Of a stretch of DNA of 64,000 nucleotides, positions 20,296-29,052 are shown piece by piece (the first letter of the stretch is position 1; every line of letters begins with the position of its first letter). The notes under the pieces were generated by a model, which had not been told where the DNA came from, searched no databases, and worked only from the letters and a program-made list of their open reading frames with translations. The position numbers and the translations under genes were made by a program. This DNA comes from a virus, in IMG/VR virus record IMGVR_UViG_3300027985_000227, positions 1-64,000 of that record. One strand, written 5' to 3'.

Positions 20296-22509
20296 ATGGG
20301 CGTACTGGACTCTGCATTAGACTTTATTAATAGAGGCTTTTACGTATTCCCTACGTATGCTAAAACACCAATAATGAAAGACTGGCCGAATCTGGCCACT
20401 AATGATCCAGATACAGCTATAGAGTGGTTCACAAATGAATACTCTAATGCTGATGGATTTGGAATATGTCCAAAAGATACTTGTTTTGTACTTGACATAG
20501 ACATAAAAGACGGTAAAAAGGGCATAGACTCTTTAAAGCTGTTGATACAAGAATTCGGATTACCAAAAGACACATTCAAAGTAAGAACAAAGTCTGGAGG
20601 TATGCACATATACTATAGTTATCCAACCAGTTTAAAAGAAGATCAGTACATAAAATCGGTGGTTGGATGGACTTTACCTGACGGTAGAAAATTAGATGGA
20701 ATAGATATACGTGGAAATAAAGGTCAAGTAATTGGACCAACAGACGATAATAATTACGCCATAATAACTGACACAAGTCTCAAAGAATTACCACAATCAA
20801 TAGTTGACTTATTACCAATCGAGTCTAACTATGGTCTTAAACCGGTCGATGCTCATGACGCGGACTCTCTTATAGCTTACGATAAACCAACCATGGGTGG
20901 CATGATCCCTGATGTAATACCTAAGGGAGAGCGACACGATACATTACTAAGTCTGACTGCTTCATGGGCTCGTAAACTACCATACGAAACAGCAAAAATA
21001 CTGTTACAAGTAGCATGTGATAGATGTGAAGGATCTGTAGCCTTTGAAGACTATCTATCACGACTTGATGACGCGTACGCAAAATTTGAACCAGTAGTCA
21101 AAGATAAGTTACAGTACATGCTAGATCACATGGTATATGTTACATGGGGTAGTCGTGTATATAGAAAAGATAAGCCTGGCAATGTTGCTACAATAAAGCT
21201 TGATGAAGCAAGAAATGTATATAAAAACTGGCTAATATGGGATGAGCGGGTACTTGCTAATGGTGATACTAAAAAGACAAGCAGAGAGGCATTCTCTGAC
21301 TGGTTAAAACATCCAGATAGACAGACAGTGGAAAATGTTGGGTTCAAACCAGTTACAGAAGAACGATACATTTGTCCTGTATTAGGTGTAGAGGTAATAA
21401 ACTCATACAGAAAACCTGACCACTTGCCTGTCATAGCAACTGACAAGCATGTCAAACCATTTGTGGATTTAGTACAGCATTTATGGGGTGATCACTCTGA
21501 AATCATGCTTAATTGGTGTGCACATTTAGTGCAGCACCCCACTATTAAGTTTCATTGGGCTCCGTTAATAGTTACACCTGTACAAGGTATGGGTAAGAAC
21601 CTGTTCTTTAAAATCATATCACAAGTACTTGGAATGTGGAACACATCAATTGTTAATGCTGCCATGCTTAACAAGACATTTAATACATTCCTTGTAGAAA
21701 ATTTATTAGTACTTATAAACGAGGTACAAGAGATAGGAAAGTCTGATAGACGAGCCATGATGGGTAAGCTGAAAGGTTATGTTACAGAGTCCCAACAGTC
21801 TATCGAAGGTAAAAGCGCAAATATTTATCAAACAGAAATATTTGCTAACGTGATAATATTCTCCAATGTCGAAGATGCAATGGACATTGAAGATGAAGAC
21901 CGCAGATGGTTTATACATATAAACTACGATAGACCACAGCCAGAATCATGGTACAATAACATAGTGAGTTGGATGGACAATGAAGGTGCGTCATATCTTT
22001 ATCATTGGCTTATGAATCGTGATATATCAGGATTCAAAGCAACAGGTCATGCGCCAGCATCTGAGTCTAAGCTTGAAATGATACGAGCCAATAAGACCGA
22101 AGTTGAGCTTATAATAGAAGACCACATAGCTACTAGCTACTCTATATTTGGATCAAACATAGTAACACAACAAAGTTGGGAATACTATGTAAAGCATGTA
22201 CTTCATAAAGGTGGTAGACTAGGTCATGCACAAGAGAAATTTCTCAAGAAAAAGTATTTCGTCGGTGTAAAAACACTAAATAGTTCAAATGGTAAATACA
22301 TATCATGTCAAGTAATGATGCCAAATATAGCGTCTATGAGTGACATAGATGTGGTGATAGAAGACCGCAAGAGTTCGAAAACAACTTGCTGGACTTGCAG
22401 AAATCATGGTTCTTATGACAATAGAACCACTAAAGAAATACGTGAAGAATATATGAAGATATTCTCTTCAAGCGGTTCAACAGCGAATAACATAACAAAT
22501 ATCGCATAG
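20296..22509 (+). CDS. Primase-polymerase/helicase
   Basis: A 737-residue replication protein. The N-terminal 190 residues are a bifunctional prim-pol domain: FVLDIDIKDG (metal-binding DxD), SGGMHIYY (motif II His) and GIDIRGNKGQVIGP. Around residue 425 is a P-loop helicase core, IVTPVQGMGKNLFFKI, with downstream VLINEVQE (Walker B-like) and DEDRRWFIHI, like phage primase-helicases of the DUF5906 type. It should make primers and unwind the fork for the polymerase encoded next. Confidence 0.88.
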   Translation: MGVLDSALDFINRGFYVFPTYAKTPIMKDWPNLATNDPDTAIEWFTNEYSNADGFGICPKDTCFVLDIDIKDGKKGIDSLKLLIQEFGLPKDTFKVRTKSGGMHIYYSYPTSLKEDQYIKSVVGWTLPDGRKLDGIDIRGNKGQVIGPTDDNNYAIITDTSLKELPQSIVDLLPIESNYGLKPVDAHDADSLIAYDKPTMGGMIPDVIPKGERHDTLLSLTASWARKLPYETAKILLQVACDRCEGSVAFEDYLSRLDDAYAKFEPVVKDKLQYMLDHMVYVTWGSRVYRKDKPGNVATIKLDEARNVYKNWLIWDERVLANGDTKKTSREAFSDWLKHPDRQTVENVGFKPVTEERYICPVLGVEVINSYRKPDHLPVIATDKHVKPFVDLVQHLWGDHSEIMLNWCAHLVQHPTIKFHWAPLIVTPVQGMGKNLFFKIISQVLGMWNTSIVNAAMLNKTFNTFLVENLLVLINEVQEIGKSDRRAMMGKLKGYVTESQQSIEGKSANIYQTEIFANVIIFSNVEDAMDIEDEDRRWFIHINYDRPQPESWYNNIVSWMDNEGASYLYHWLMNRDISGFKATGHAPASESKLEMIRANKTEVELIIEDHIATSYSIFGSNIVTQQSWEYYVKHVLHKGGRLGHAQEKFLKKKYFVGVKTLNSSNGKYISCQVMMPNIASMSDIDVVIEDRKSSKTTCWTCRNHGSYDNRTTKEIREEYMKIFSSSGSTANNITNIA

Positions 22510-22518
22510 TTCCCCACG

Positions 22519-22547
22519 TGTTATCCCTGTAAAACATGTGATATAAT
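22519..22547 (+). promoter_or_regulatory. Promoter for DNA polymerase
   Basis: TGTTAT (22519-22524), a 17-bp spacer and TATAAT (22542-22547); shares TTATCCCTG.AAA..TGTGATATAATAT with the promoter at 27633. Confidence 0.65.
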
Positions 22548-22581
22548 ATAATATTGCAACAATTTTATCTACGGAGTAGAT

Positions 22582-24471
22582 ATGGACTACAGCCAGCTTT
22601 TCAGTTTAGACTTAGAAACAGAACCAACAAATCCTAATGACACAAGACCTGTTGCATTAGAACCATATAGACAGTATTCAGGAGAAGCAAGAATATCGTC
22701 TATGTCTGTAGCTGGCCCAGACGGATATGTGGCACAAGCAAGTTTGCTGAATAACGATATAGGGCGAATCACTGACCTACTCCATATGCTAAAAGGAAAG
22801 CAGGTTATATGCCATAACACTGTATTTGACACAGCATGGTTGATTGGCAGCGATGGTATTGATATATTACGACCAATAAAATGGCGTGATACATTTATTC
22901 TGGCCAAATGGCTTCTTAATGGGCAACCATTAGAACGAGGAAAGAGTGAGCACCACAACTCTGACGGCAAGTTCTCACTTTCATTAGCTAATTTGGTAAA
23001 AACATTTTTAAAAGGCCATCCTCTTTACGAAGAATTCCTGGATGTAAAGAATCAAAATGTCACACCAGGTCAAGATCCTAATTACTGGTTACGTCGTGGA
23101 CGCATGGACGCTATACTGACGCGTGATCTATACATAAAGCTGATTGAAAAGCTGCCTCAAGCACAAAGACGTGGGTACATAATCGAGTGTAATGCAATAT
23201 TGCCAACTGCCAATAGTTGGATGAATGGTATTGTGTTGAATAAAAACGGCGCCAAAGAGTTAAAGCCAAAAATTCAGCGTGCTAAGGCAGGTTTAGCTGG
23301 AAAGCTAGGTAAACCAGAAGGCATGTTCACTTCACCAAAACAATTAAGTCATTATCTGTTTAATGAGCTTGGGTTAAAACCTATAAGCTATACACCAACT
23401 GGTAGCCCATCAACTGGTGCCGATGACCTTAAACGCATGGCATATGATATGGCCGGTACTAAGGCTGGTGACATAATCAAAACCATTCTAGAATTCAAGC
23501 AAGTAAAAACTCTAGAATCAAAGTATATTGACGGTATACTCAAAGTATGTAATTATAACGGATCGAATATCAATCACTCGGCACCTCGTATGTTTGGAAC
23601 ATACACAGGTCGTTTTACATACTCATCCAAGACACTTAATAAGGAAGTATTCAGGCCAGGTATAGCTACTCACCAGTTACCTCGTAAAGGTCCAACTCGT
23701 GGATTACTAACTGCGCCAGAAGGTTACATGGTCGGTGAACTTGATGCAGCAGCACAAGAAATGCGTGGAATGGCTATTGAGTCACGTGATGCACACATGC
23801 TTGATGGATTCAATAGAGGCATAAACTTGCACAGTTCTATGGGCGCGTATATAAACGGCATACAATACGAAGAATTCGAGCGTCGTCGTAAGGCTGAAGA
23901 TAAAGACACTATAAATTATCGGTATGCTGGTAAACTGCTTAATTTATCTTGTCAATATCGTATAGGAAAAAACGCCATAGCTAGCAAGTTCTTTACAACG
24001 TATGGAATTGTAATATCTCAAGCTATGGGTGCATCGTATCTTCGTATGTACAAAGAACGATATCCAGGTGTTCCATTATATTGGGATAAAGCTATACAGA
24101 AGGCCAAACAAAATGGATATGCTGAAACAATTGCTGGACGCAGATACCAGTTGACTGACTGGAACAGTAAAGCCTGGGCCACCGAGTCTTCAGCGATTAA
24201 TTTCCCAATTCAAGGCTTTGGTGCTGATCACAAAGACGTAGCCATATCGTCAATATTCAAACAATTTCCTGAAGTGATATTCGTGCTTGATCTGCATGAT
24301 GGTTTGTGGTACTACATTCCAGACGATAGGCCGAAAGAGTTGTTACTGGAAATGAGGGACTATCTTAACACGAAGGTAGATTACAATCAATTATGGGACG
24401 CTGATATCCCCATTCCTCTTCTGTTCGATGCTCAGCTCGGACCTAATTTTAAGAACGTACACGAACTATAA
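22582..24471 (+). CDS. Family A DNA polymerase with 3'-5' exonuclease
   Basis: A 629-residue T7-like replicative polymerase. The exonuclease motifs are SLDLETEP (Exo I), VICHNTVFDTAWL (Exo II) and RGRMDAILTRDLY (Exo III). In the polymerase domain, motif A is VGELDAAAQEMRG, with AAAQEMR in place of the usual YSQIELR, motif B lies around RRKAEDK..NYRYAGKLLN, and motif C is VLDLHDGLW (HDG rather than HDE). The catalytic aspartates are present. It copies the phage genome, probably containing modified bases. Confidence 0.93.
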   Translation: MDYSQLFSLDLETEPTNPNDTRPVALEPYRQYSGEARISSMSVAGPDGYVAQASLLNNDIGRITDLLHMLKGKQVICHNTVFDTAWLIGSDGIDILRPIKWRDTFILAKWLLNGQPLERGKSEHHNSDGKFSLSLANLVKTFLKGHPLYEEFLDVKNQNVTPGQDPNYWLRRGRMDAILTRDLYIKLIEKLPQAQRRGYIIECNAILPTANSWMNGIVLNKNGAKELKPKIQRAKAGLAGKLGKPEGMFTSPKQLSHYLFNELGLKPISYTPTGSPSTGADDLKRMAYDMAGTKAGDIIKTILEFKQVKTLESKYIDGILKVCNYNGSNINHSAPRMFGTYTGRFTYSSKTLNKEVFRPGIATHQLPRKGPTRGLLTAPEGYMVGELDAAAQEMRGMAIESRDAHMLDGFNRGINLHSSMGAYINGIQYEEFERRRKAEDKDTINYRYAGKLLNLSCQYRIGKNAIASKFFTTYGIVISQAMGASYLRMYKERYPGVPLYWDKAIQKAKQNGYAETIAGRRYQLTDWNSKAWATESSAINFPIQGFGADHKDVAISSIFKQFPEVIFVLDLHDGLWYYIPDDRPKELLLEMRDYLNTKVDYNQLWDADIPIPLLFDAQLGPNFKNVHEL

Positions 24472-24482
24472 CGGAGCAAAAA

Positions 24483-25163
24483 ATGGGTGATATAGCCTTA
24501 AGTTATTCACGTCTAAGTGACTATGAAAACTGTCCTCGTAAGTTTAAGTCAAAGTACTTGACTAAAACGTATCCAAATGACCCTAACAATCCGTACTTCA
24601 TTCGTGGTTCTGCTATACATAAGCAGTTGGAAGACTACGCTAATGCACGTATAAGCGGACGAGACCCATCACCTCTTTCTGACGATATTGCAAGAGCCGG
24701 CAATATCATAGAAGGCGTTGTAAAAGGTTACAGTATAATATATACGGAGCAACAAATAGCTGTAGACAAAGACTTTAACTCAGTAGAGTGGTTTAGCAAA
24801 CAGGCGTATTACAGAGCTATATTCGACCTTGTTGCCATAGAGCAATCAAAGGCTTTGATAATAGACTGGAAATCCGGTAAAGTACGTGATTATGATGATA
24901 GTGACACTGGTCAGTTGCACTTATCATCTGGCATACTCATGTCAATCAAACCACAAATAGAAGAGGTGACTACAGCGTACGCGTTTGTAGAACACAATCA
25001 GACTATTGCGCGTAAATTTACTCGTGATCAGTTGAGTGATTTAATCGCACCATTTCATAAGGCTCACGCAGAAGTAAATAGAGACAAAGAGTTTTTGCCT
25101 ATCAAAAACAAGTACTGTTATTTCTGTGAAATACCGCCACATGAGTGTGAGTATAAGAAATGA
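24483..25163 (+). CDS. Cas4/RecB-like PD-(D/E)XK nuclease
   Basis: A 226-residue protein. It has SYSRLSDYENCPRKFK with an N-terminal Cys, RGSAIHKQLE, FDLVA..ALIIDWKSGK (the PD-(D/E)XK core D..DWK) and a C-terminal Cys cluster YCYFCEIPPHEC. One N-terminal plus three C-terminal cysteines match an iron-sulfur nuclease of the Cas4/AddB type. It probably processes DNA ends in replication and recombination. The stop overlaps the next start. Confidence 0.85.
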   Translation: MGDIALSYSRLSDYENCPRKFKSKYLTKTYPNDPNNPYFIRGSAIHKQLEDYANARISGRDPSPLSDDIARAGNIIEGVVKGYSIIYTEQQIAVDKDFNSVEWFSKQAYYRAIFDLVAIEQSKALIIDWKSGKVRDYDDSDTGQLHLSSGILMSIKPQIEEVTTAYAFVEHNQTIARKFTRDQLSDLIAPFHKAHAEVNRDKEFLPIKNKYCYFCEIPPHECEYKK

Positions 25164-25369
25164 CACTTCCAGATATGAACGTTAGACAGGTGCTGGCATC
25201 GTTATTCGATGTACCAACAAGCTTCATAAACACGGATGTTGTGAGGATGGTATCAGACTTTGGTCAATTTATGTTCATAGACGATGAGGCAATGGAAATG
25301 GCAAATTCGTCATTACAGCAACTATACGAGAACAAGTCCAGTGGCACAGACACCAGAAGGCAAGGTTAA
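25160..25369 (+). CDS. Small acidic hypothetical protein
   Basis: A 69-residue acidic protein coupled to the Cas4-like gene (ATGA overlap). Its end overlaps the VRR-NUC start. Helical; no recognised family. Confidence 0.5.
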   Translation: MTLPDMNVRQVLASLFDVPTSFINTDVVRMVSDFGQFMFIDDEAMEMANSSLQQLYENKSSGTDTRRQG

Positions 25370-25697
25370 AGATTGGTTAGTACGATACATATTAAAGTAC
25401 TTTCCTGATGCGTGGATATACAAAGCTCCAGCAGGAAGATATGGTCGTAAGGGTGTACCTGATTTACTATGTTCTATAAAAGGTATATTTGTCGCCATAG
25501 AAGTAAAGGCCGATAATGGCACTTTATCACAGTATCAAGACTATGAAATTAAGAAACTAGATAAATCAGAAGCACTAACACTGGTGATTTATGGCAAAGA
25601 TGAAGCTAAATTACGATGCTCCCTTAGAAGGGTCCTCTCCTATTATAAAGGAGACAGAATATCATGGCCATCGGGTTGCGATAAAGATAACACATAG
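25341..25697 (+). CDS. VRR-NUC domain nuclease
   Basis: About 118 residues from a probable GTG 25341, directly before AQTPEGKVKDW. GRKGVPDLLCSIKGIFVAIEVKADNG shows the VRR-NUC catalytic pattern (PD..ExK), followed by LSQYQ. Stand-alone VRR-NUC proteins are junction- or structure-specific nucleases in many phages. Start choice is uncertain. Confidence 0.8.
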   Translation: MAQTPEGKVKDWLVRYILKYFPDAWIYKAPAGRYGRKGVPDLLCSIKGIFVAIEVKADNGTLSQYQDYEIKKLDKSEALTLVIYGKDEAKLRCSLRRVLSYYKGDRISWPSGCDKDNT

Positions 25698-25827
25698 ACT
25701 CTTTTATACAGAAGTAGTAGTTGCGTGTGCTAATCCAAGATATAAGTCAACCATAACTTGTCACCATACAAACGTAGTAAACACTGTTCATAAGCAGTTA
25801 AAAGGTATTCACGATGGAACTCACTAA
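25591..25827 (+). CDS. Small hypothetical protein overlapping the nuclease
   Basis: A 78-residue basic protein that overlaps the VRR-NUC gene by 107 bases in another frame. The ribosome binding site is weak (GGTG). The 3' half is the only frame open between 25697 and 25814, which supports it. No family recognised. Confidence 0.45.
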   Translation: MAKMKLNYDAPLEGSSPIIKETEYHGHRVAIKITHRLFYTEVVVACANPRYKSTITCHHTNVVNTVHKQLKGIHDGTH

Positions 25828-26239
25828 CTCTCAAAGACGAATGCTACAACGAGTTCTGATGGCTAAAGGTCCAGGAGTTGGAAACTGGAGCCCTGGTAAA
25901 GTCACGTTAATTGTAGGTGATAGAGCCACACGTAAAAACGTGAGTAAATTACCTTTTATTCATCCAGATGGTTGCGCACCGTGGTTAGCTGATCAGATGG
26001 ATTTAGTTGATGCCAACGAAGACAACTTTTACTGGATTAACGCGTATTCTTTTAAGGGCGTAGCTACTGACGCTAGTTTCATAGAAGAGCTTAAACCAAT
26101 TAGAGTTATAGCTCTTGGTGCAAAGGCCGATGCGTGGTGTGAGCAGAACAACATCCCACATATATCTGTACCTCATCCACAATATTGGAGAAGATTTCAT
26201 TCCAAAGAACGTTACCCATTACTAGATCTTATAGCATAG
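25814..26239 (+). CDS. Uracil-DNA glycosylase-fold protein
   Basis: A 141-residue protein with TLIVGDRA near the N-terminus, IRVIALGAKADAWC in the middle and SVPHPQYWRRF near the end, the layout of UDG-superfamily proteins (substrate loop, core strand, His loop). The usual catalytic Asp/Asn motif is not clear, so it may bind rather than cleave, or recognise a modified base. It sits between nuclease and helicase genes. Confidence 0.55.
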   Translation: MELTNSQRRMLQRVLMAKGPGVGNWSPGKVTLIVGDRATRKNVSKLPFIHPDGCAPWLADQMDLVDANEDNFYWINAYSFKGVATDASFIEELKPIRVIALGAKADAWCEQNNIPHISVPHPQYWRRFHSKERYPLLDLIA

Positions 26240-27625
26240 ATGTACGATTTATCAAAAATAGATTACGCATTTCCTTGCGAATATGAAAGACCTTTCGACC
26301 ATCAAGTCGAAACTTTTATGTTTATGCTTAAGTACCCAAGATCCTACATACTAAATACAATGGGTACTGGTAAGACGCTTACAGCGTTATGGGCTACTGA
26401 TTACTTGATCATAAAAAATAAGATACGTAGGATATTAATTATATCTACGCTGTCTTCTTTAAAGCCTACTTGGAGTCATGAGATACTAACTCACTTGCCG
26501 CACAGATCATTTACCATACTACATGGAACTCGTAAAGAACGATTGATAAATTTACGTAAGGACGTAGATTATTTCTTGATAAATCACGACGGTATTAAAA
26601 CCATAGAAGATGAGTTGACTGACTATGGATTTGATGCTGTGATTATAGATGAGTCTACAGCTTACAAAACACATTCATCTGATAGATCTAAGTGTGCTAA
26701 AAGGTTATGCCAAGACATACGAGCTGTATGGTCTATGACTGGCGAACCTACACCTTGTTCACCATTAGAAGCGTATAGTCAGGCAATAATAACAACGCCT
26801 AAAAATCCTAACTTACCTACGTCTTTTTATAAGTATCGTGATCAAGTGATGCTTAAGATTGACGAGGCTACATATGTACCAAAAGAAGGCTGGCAAAATG
26901 CCGTAGCAAAAATACTTCGGCCATCTATACGATTTACTCTTCGTGAGTGTGTAGATTTACCAGAAACCATAGTTGTTAATCGTGAAGTAGGATTATCAAA
27001 AGAACAGCATCGCATGTATGCTCAAATGAAAAAAGAGTATATAGCGCAATATAAGGACGGACTAATAACGGCTTCAAATGCTGGAGTAAAGTATTTAAAG
27101 CTTCTTCAAATATCAGCTGGCACTGTATTTGATGAAAACAAAGTACCTCAGTATTTAGAGTGTAACAACAAGCTCAATGAAATATTGGAAATATTCTATC
27201 AGACTGAGCAAAGAAAACTTATCGTATTCGCGTTATTCAGACCACTTGTACGCAGAATTGTTGAGTTCTTGCGGCACAAAGGAATTAAGGCCGCTGGTAT
27301 AATGGGCGGTATGAATAAAAATGAACGAAGTGACAACATACAAAATTTTCAGTTTGGTGATCTAGAAGTAGTAGTTGCACAACCTAAAACTGTAGCGCAC
27401 AGTATAACGTGGACAGCAGCCAACTATATCTTGTGGTTTACTCCAGCTCCATCTAATGAGATATACAATCAGGCCAATTCTCGTATAGTTCGTCCTGGAC
27501 AAACACGTGTTCAATATATAATGAGACTATTTAGTTCTGAGTCAGAAAAAAGAGTGTACGCCGTTCATGAAGAACAAGCCGATATGTCAGCCCTTTTGAT
27601 GGATATACTGAAAAATGGCGGTTAA
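26240..27625 (+). CDS. SNF2-like superfamily 2 helicase
   Basis: A 461-residue helicase. Motif I is ILNTMGTGKTLTALWA, motif II is AVIIDESTAYK (DEST), motif III is SMTGEP, and motif VI is QANSRIVRPGQTRVQY with the arginine finger. Size and order match phage SNF2-type translocases used in replication restart or recombination. It starts at the base after the upstream stop codon. Confidence 0.88.
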   Translation: MYDLSKIDYAFPCEYERPFDHQVETFMFMLKYPRSYILNTMGTGKTLTALWATDYLIIKNKIRRILIISTLSSLKPTWSHEILTHLPHRSFTILHGTRKERLINLRKDVDYFLINHDGIKTIEDELTDYGFDAVIIDESTAYKTHSSDRSKCAKRLCQDIRAVWSMTGEPTPCSPLEAYSQAIITTPKNPNLPTSFYKYRDQVMLKIDEATYVPKEGWQNAVAKILRPSIRFTLRECVDLPETIVVNREVGLSKEQHRMYAQMKKEYIAQYKDGLITASNAGVKYLKLLQISAGTVFDENKVPQYLECNNKLNEILEIFYQTEQRKLIVFALFRPLVRRIVEFLRHKGIKAAGIMGGMNKNERSDNIQNFQFGDLEVVVAQPKTVAHSITWTAANYILWFTPAPSNEIYNQANSRIVRPGQTRVQYIMRLFSSESEKRVYAVHEEQADMSALLMDILKNGG

Positions 27626-27632
27626 TCTTCTG

Positions 27633-27661
27633 TTATATCCCTGCTTAAATTGTGATATAAT
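27633..27661 (+). promoter_or_regulatory. Promoter for the ssDNA-binding protein operon
   Basis: TTATAT (27633-27638), a 17-bp spacer and TATAAT (27656-27661); similar to the promoter at 22519. Followed by TGGAG before ATG 27680. Confidence 0.6.
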
Positions 27662-27679
27662 ATGTTTTTGGAGCGAGCT

Positions 27680-28102
27680 ATGACAGAAAAGAAAGAATAT
27701 AGAGTTGATGATGTAGTAAAGCGTTATCGTGAAATTAAGCTTGAATTAGATAACGCACGAAAAGAATGGCAGACAAAGGAACTGGAGCTCAAAACAAAAA
27801 TCGAACGGCTTTCAATGTGGCTACGTGAAAAAGCCGATCTTCTTGGGGTTAACTCATTCAACACCCCGTATGGTACAGCATACAGATCTGAGAAGGCATA
27901 TGCTCGTATATTAGACTGGGACAAATTTATCGATTATGTTATAAAAACCGATAATACCCAGATGTTGGAAAAACGATTAGCAAAAATAGCTACGATGGAT
28001 ATATTGGATAAAGAGAAGCTTGATCCAATAACTATCGGCGTAGAAATAAGCTACGACATCGATTTTCTAGTTCGCAAACCATCTAAACCAACAAAAGGTT
28101 AA
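27680..28102 (+). CDS. Coiled-coil replication accessory protein
   Basis: A 140-residue protein; ATG 27680 follows GGAG by six bases. Residues 8-55 are a long charged helix. The second half contains NSFNTPYGTAYRSEKAYARILDW-type sequence often found in phage proteins next to a ssDNA-binding protein. A Gam-like nuclease-inhibitor fold is possible but not shown. Confidence 0.6.
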   Translation: MTEKKEYRVDDVVKRYREIKLELDNARKEWQTKELELKTKIERLSMWLREKADLLGVNSFNTPYGTAYRSEKAYARILDWDKFIDYVIKTDNTQMLEKRLAKIATMDILDKEKLDPITIGVEISYDIDFLVRKPSKPTKG

Positions 28103-28105
28103 AAT

Positions 28106-28963
28106 ATGTCTAAAGACCTAGTAATTCCCGATTATCTGAAGGCCCTTATCGATTCTGGTGATGTACAAGACGACGCATCAAATCTGGTAGGTTCTGTATC
28201 TAGCGTACCTCGTATATCGCTCAAAGGTCAGAAATTCCGGCTGATAGTCGATGGTGAAGAGAAAGAAATCATCAAAGACTCGATGCATGTAGTTATCCTC
28301 GGATCTCAACCCGACATGCCTCGTTTGATGGCTAAAACCTACTATGAGGGAGATTACAACCCCAACGATAGCGGTCCACCTGACTGCTCTTCTTCCGACG
28401 GTATTTCTCCTGATGACTGGATAGTTAGTCCGGTTTCTGAAAAATGCCACAACTGCCCCAAAAACAAGTGGGGTTCCGCTATAAGCAAGCTGTCTGGCAA
28501 AAAAGCCAAAGCCTGCCGTGACTCCAAACGACTGTTCATAGTGAAGCCTACAGAGATTACGGATGGCACGATCTATACAGTGAATGTGACAGTTAGTTCA
28601 CTGAAAGCTCTGTCTGAATATGGTAAGTTCTTGTCAGAACACAAGTTACCTATGTCTGCAGTAATCACCACTCTAACACTGGCTGATGACTCTGACTTCC
28701 CACGGTTGGAGTTCAAAATGGCTGGCATCATGAAAGAGGCCAACGGTCGTGCGGCTATCACTCGTTCTCAGCAGAAAGAATGGACTGAGTATCAGGGAAA
28801 GATGCTAGAGCACGATGATGCCGACAGCAAGCCGTCACTCACAGCTCCCGATAATGTAGACCCTACAGCGCCAATCAATGCTGACGGTTCTATCGAAGGT
28901 AGTACCACAGAGTCGACCAAGTCTGGTCCGTCTGATATAGACGACATTCTGGATCAGTGGTAA
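28106..28963 (+). CDS. Probable ssDNA-binding protein
   Basis: A 285-residue protein. It has RISLKGQKFRLIVDGEE near residue 36, a four-Cys region (CSSSDG, CHNCPKNKWGS, KACRDSKRLF) suggesting zinc binding, and an acidic C-terminal tail ending DIDDILDQW, like SSB tails that recruit partners. Its place between helicase and nucleotide genes fits a single-strand binding role. Codons are GC-richer than its neighbours, as expected for high expression. Confidence 0.7.
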   Translation: MSKDLVIPDYLKALIDSGDVQDDASNLVGSVSSVPRISLKGQKFRLIVDGEEKEIIKDSMHVVILGSQPDMPRLMAKTYYEGDYNPNDSGPPDCSSSDGISPDDWIVSPVSEKCHNCPKNKWGSAISKLSGKKAKACRDSKRLFIVKPTEITDGTIYTVNVTVSSLKALSEYGKFLSEHKLPMSAVITTLTLADDSDFPRLEFKMAGIMKEANGRAAITRSQQKEWTEYQGKMLEHDDADSKPSLTAPDNVDPTAPINADGSIEGSTTESTKSGPSDIDDILDQW

Positions 28964-28971
28964 CAAACTGA

Positions 28972-29011
28972 TAGATGTAGCCTGTAACCAATAAGTTGCA
29001 GGCTACATCTA
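28972..29011 (+). terminator. Strong hairpin after the ssDNA-binding gene
   Basis: A 17-bp stem (28972-28988 with 28995-29011, one G-T pair) with loop CAATAA. No T tract follows, so it may act as an RNase III site or mRNA stabiliser instead of a Rho-independent terminator. It separates the replication block from the modification block. Confidence 0.5.
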
Positions 29012-29052
29012 ACTATATGTATACCATAGTAAAAATTTTTGGAGAATAGTGG

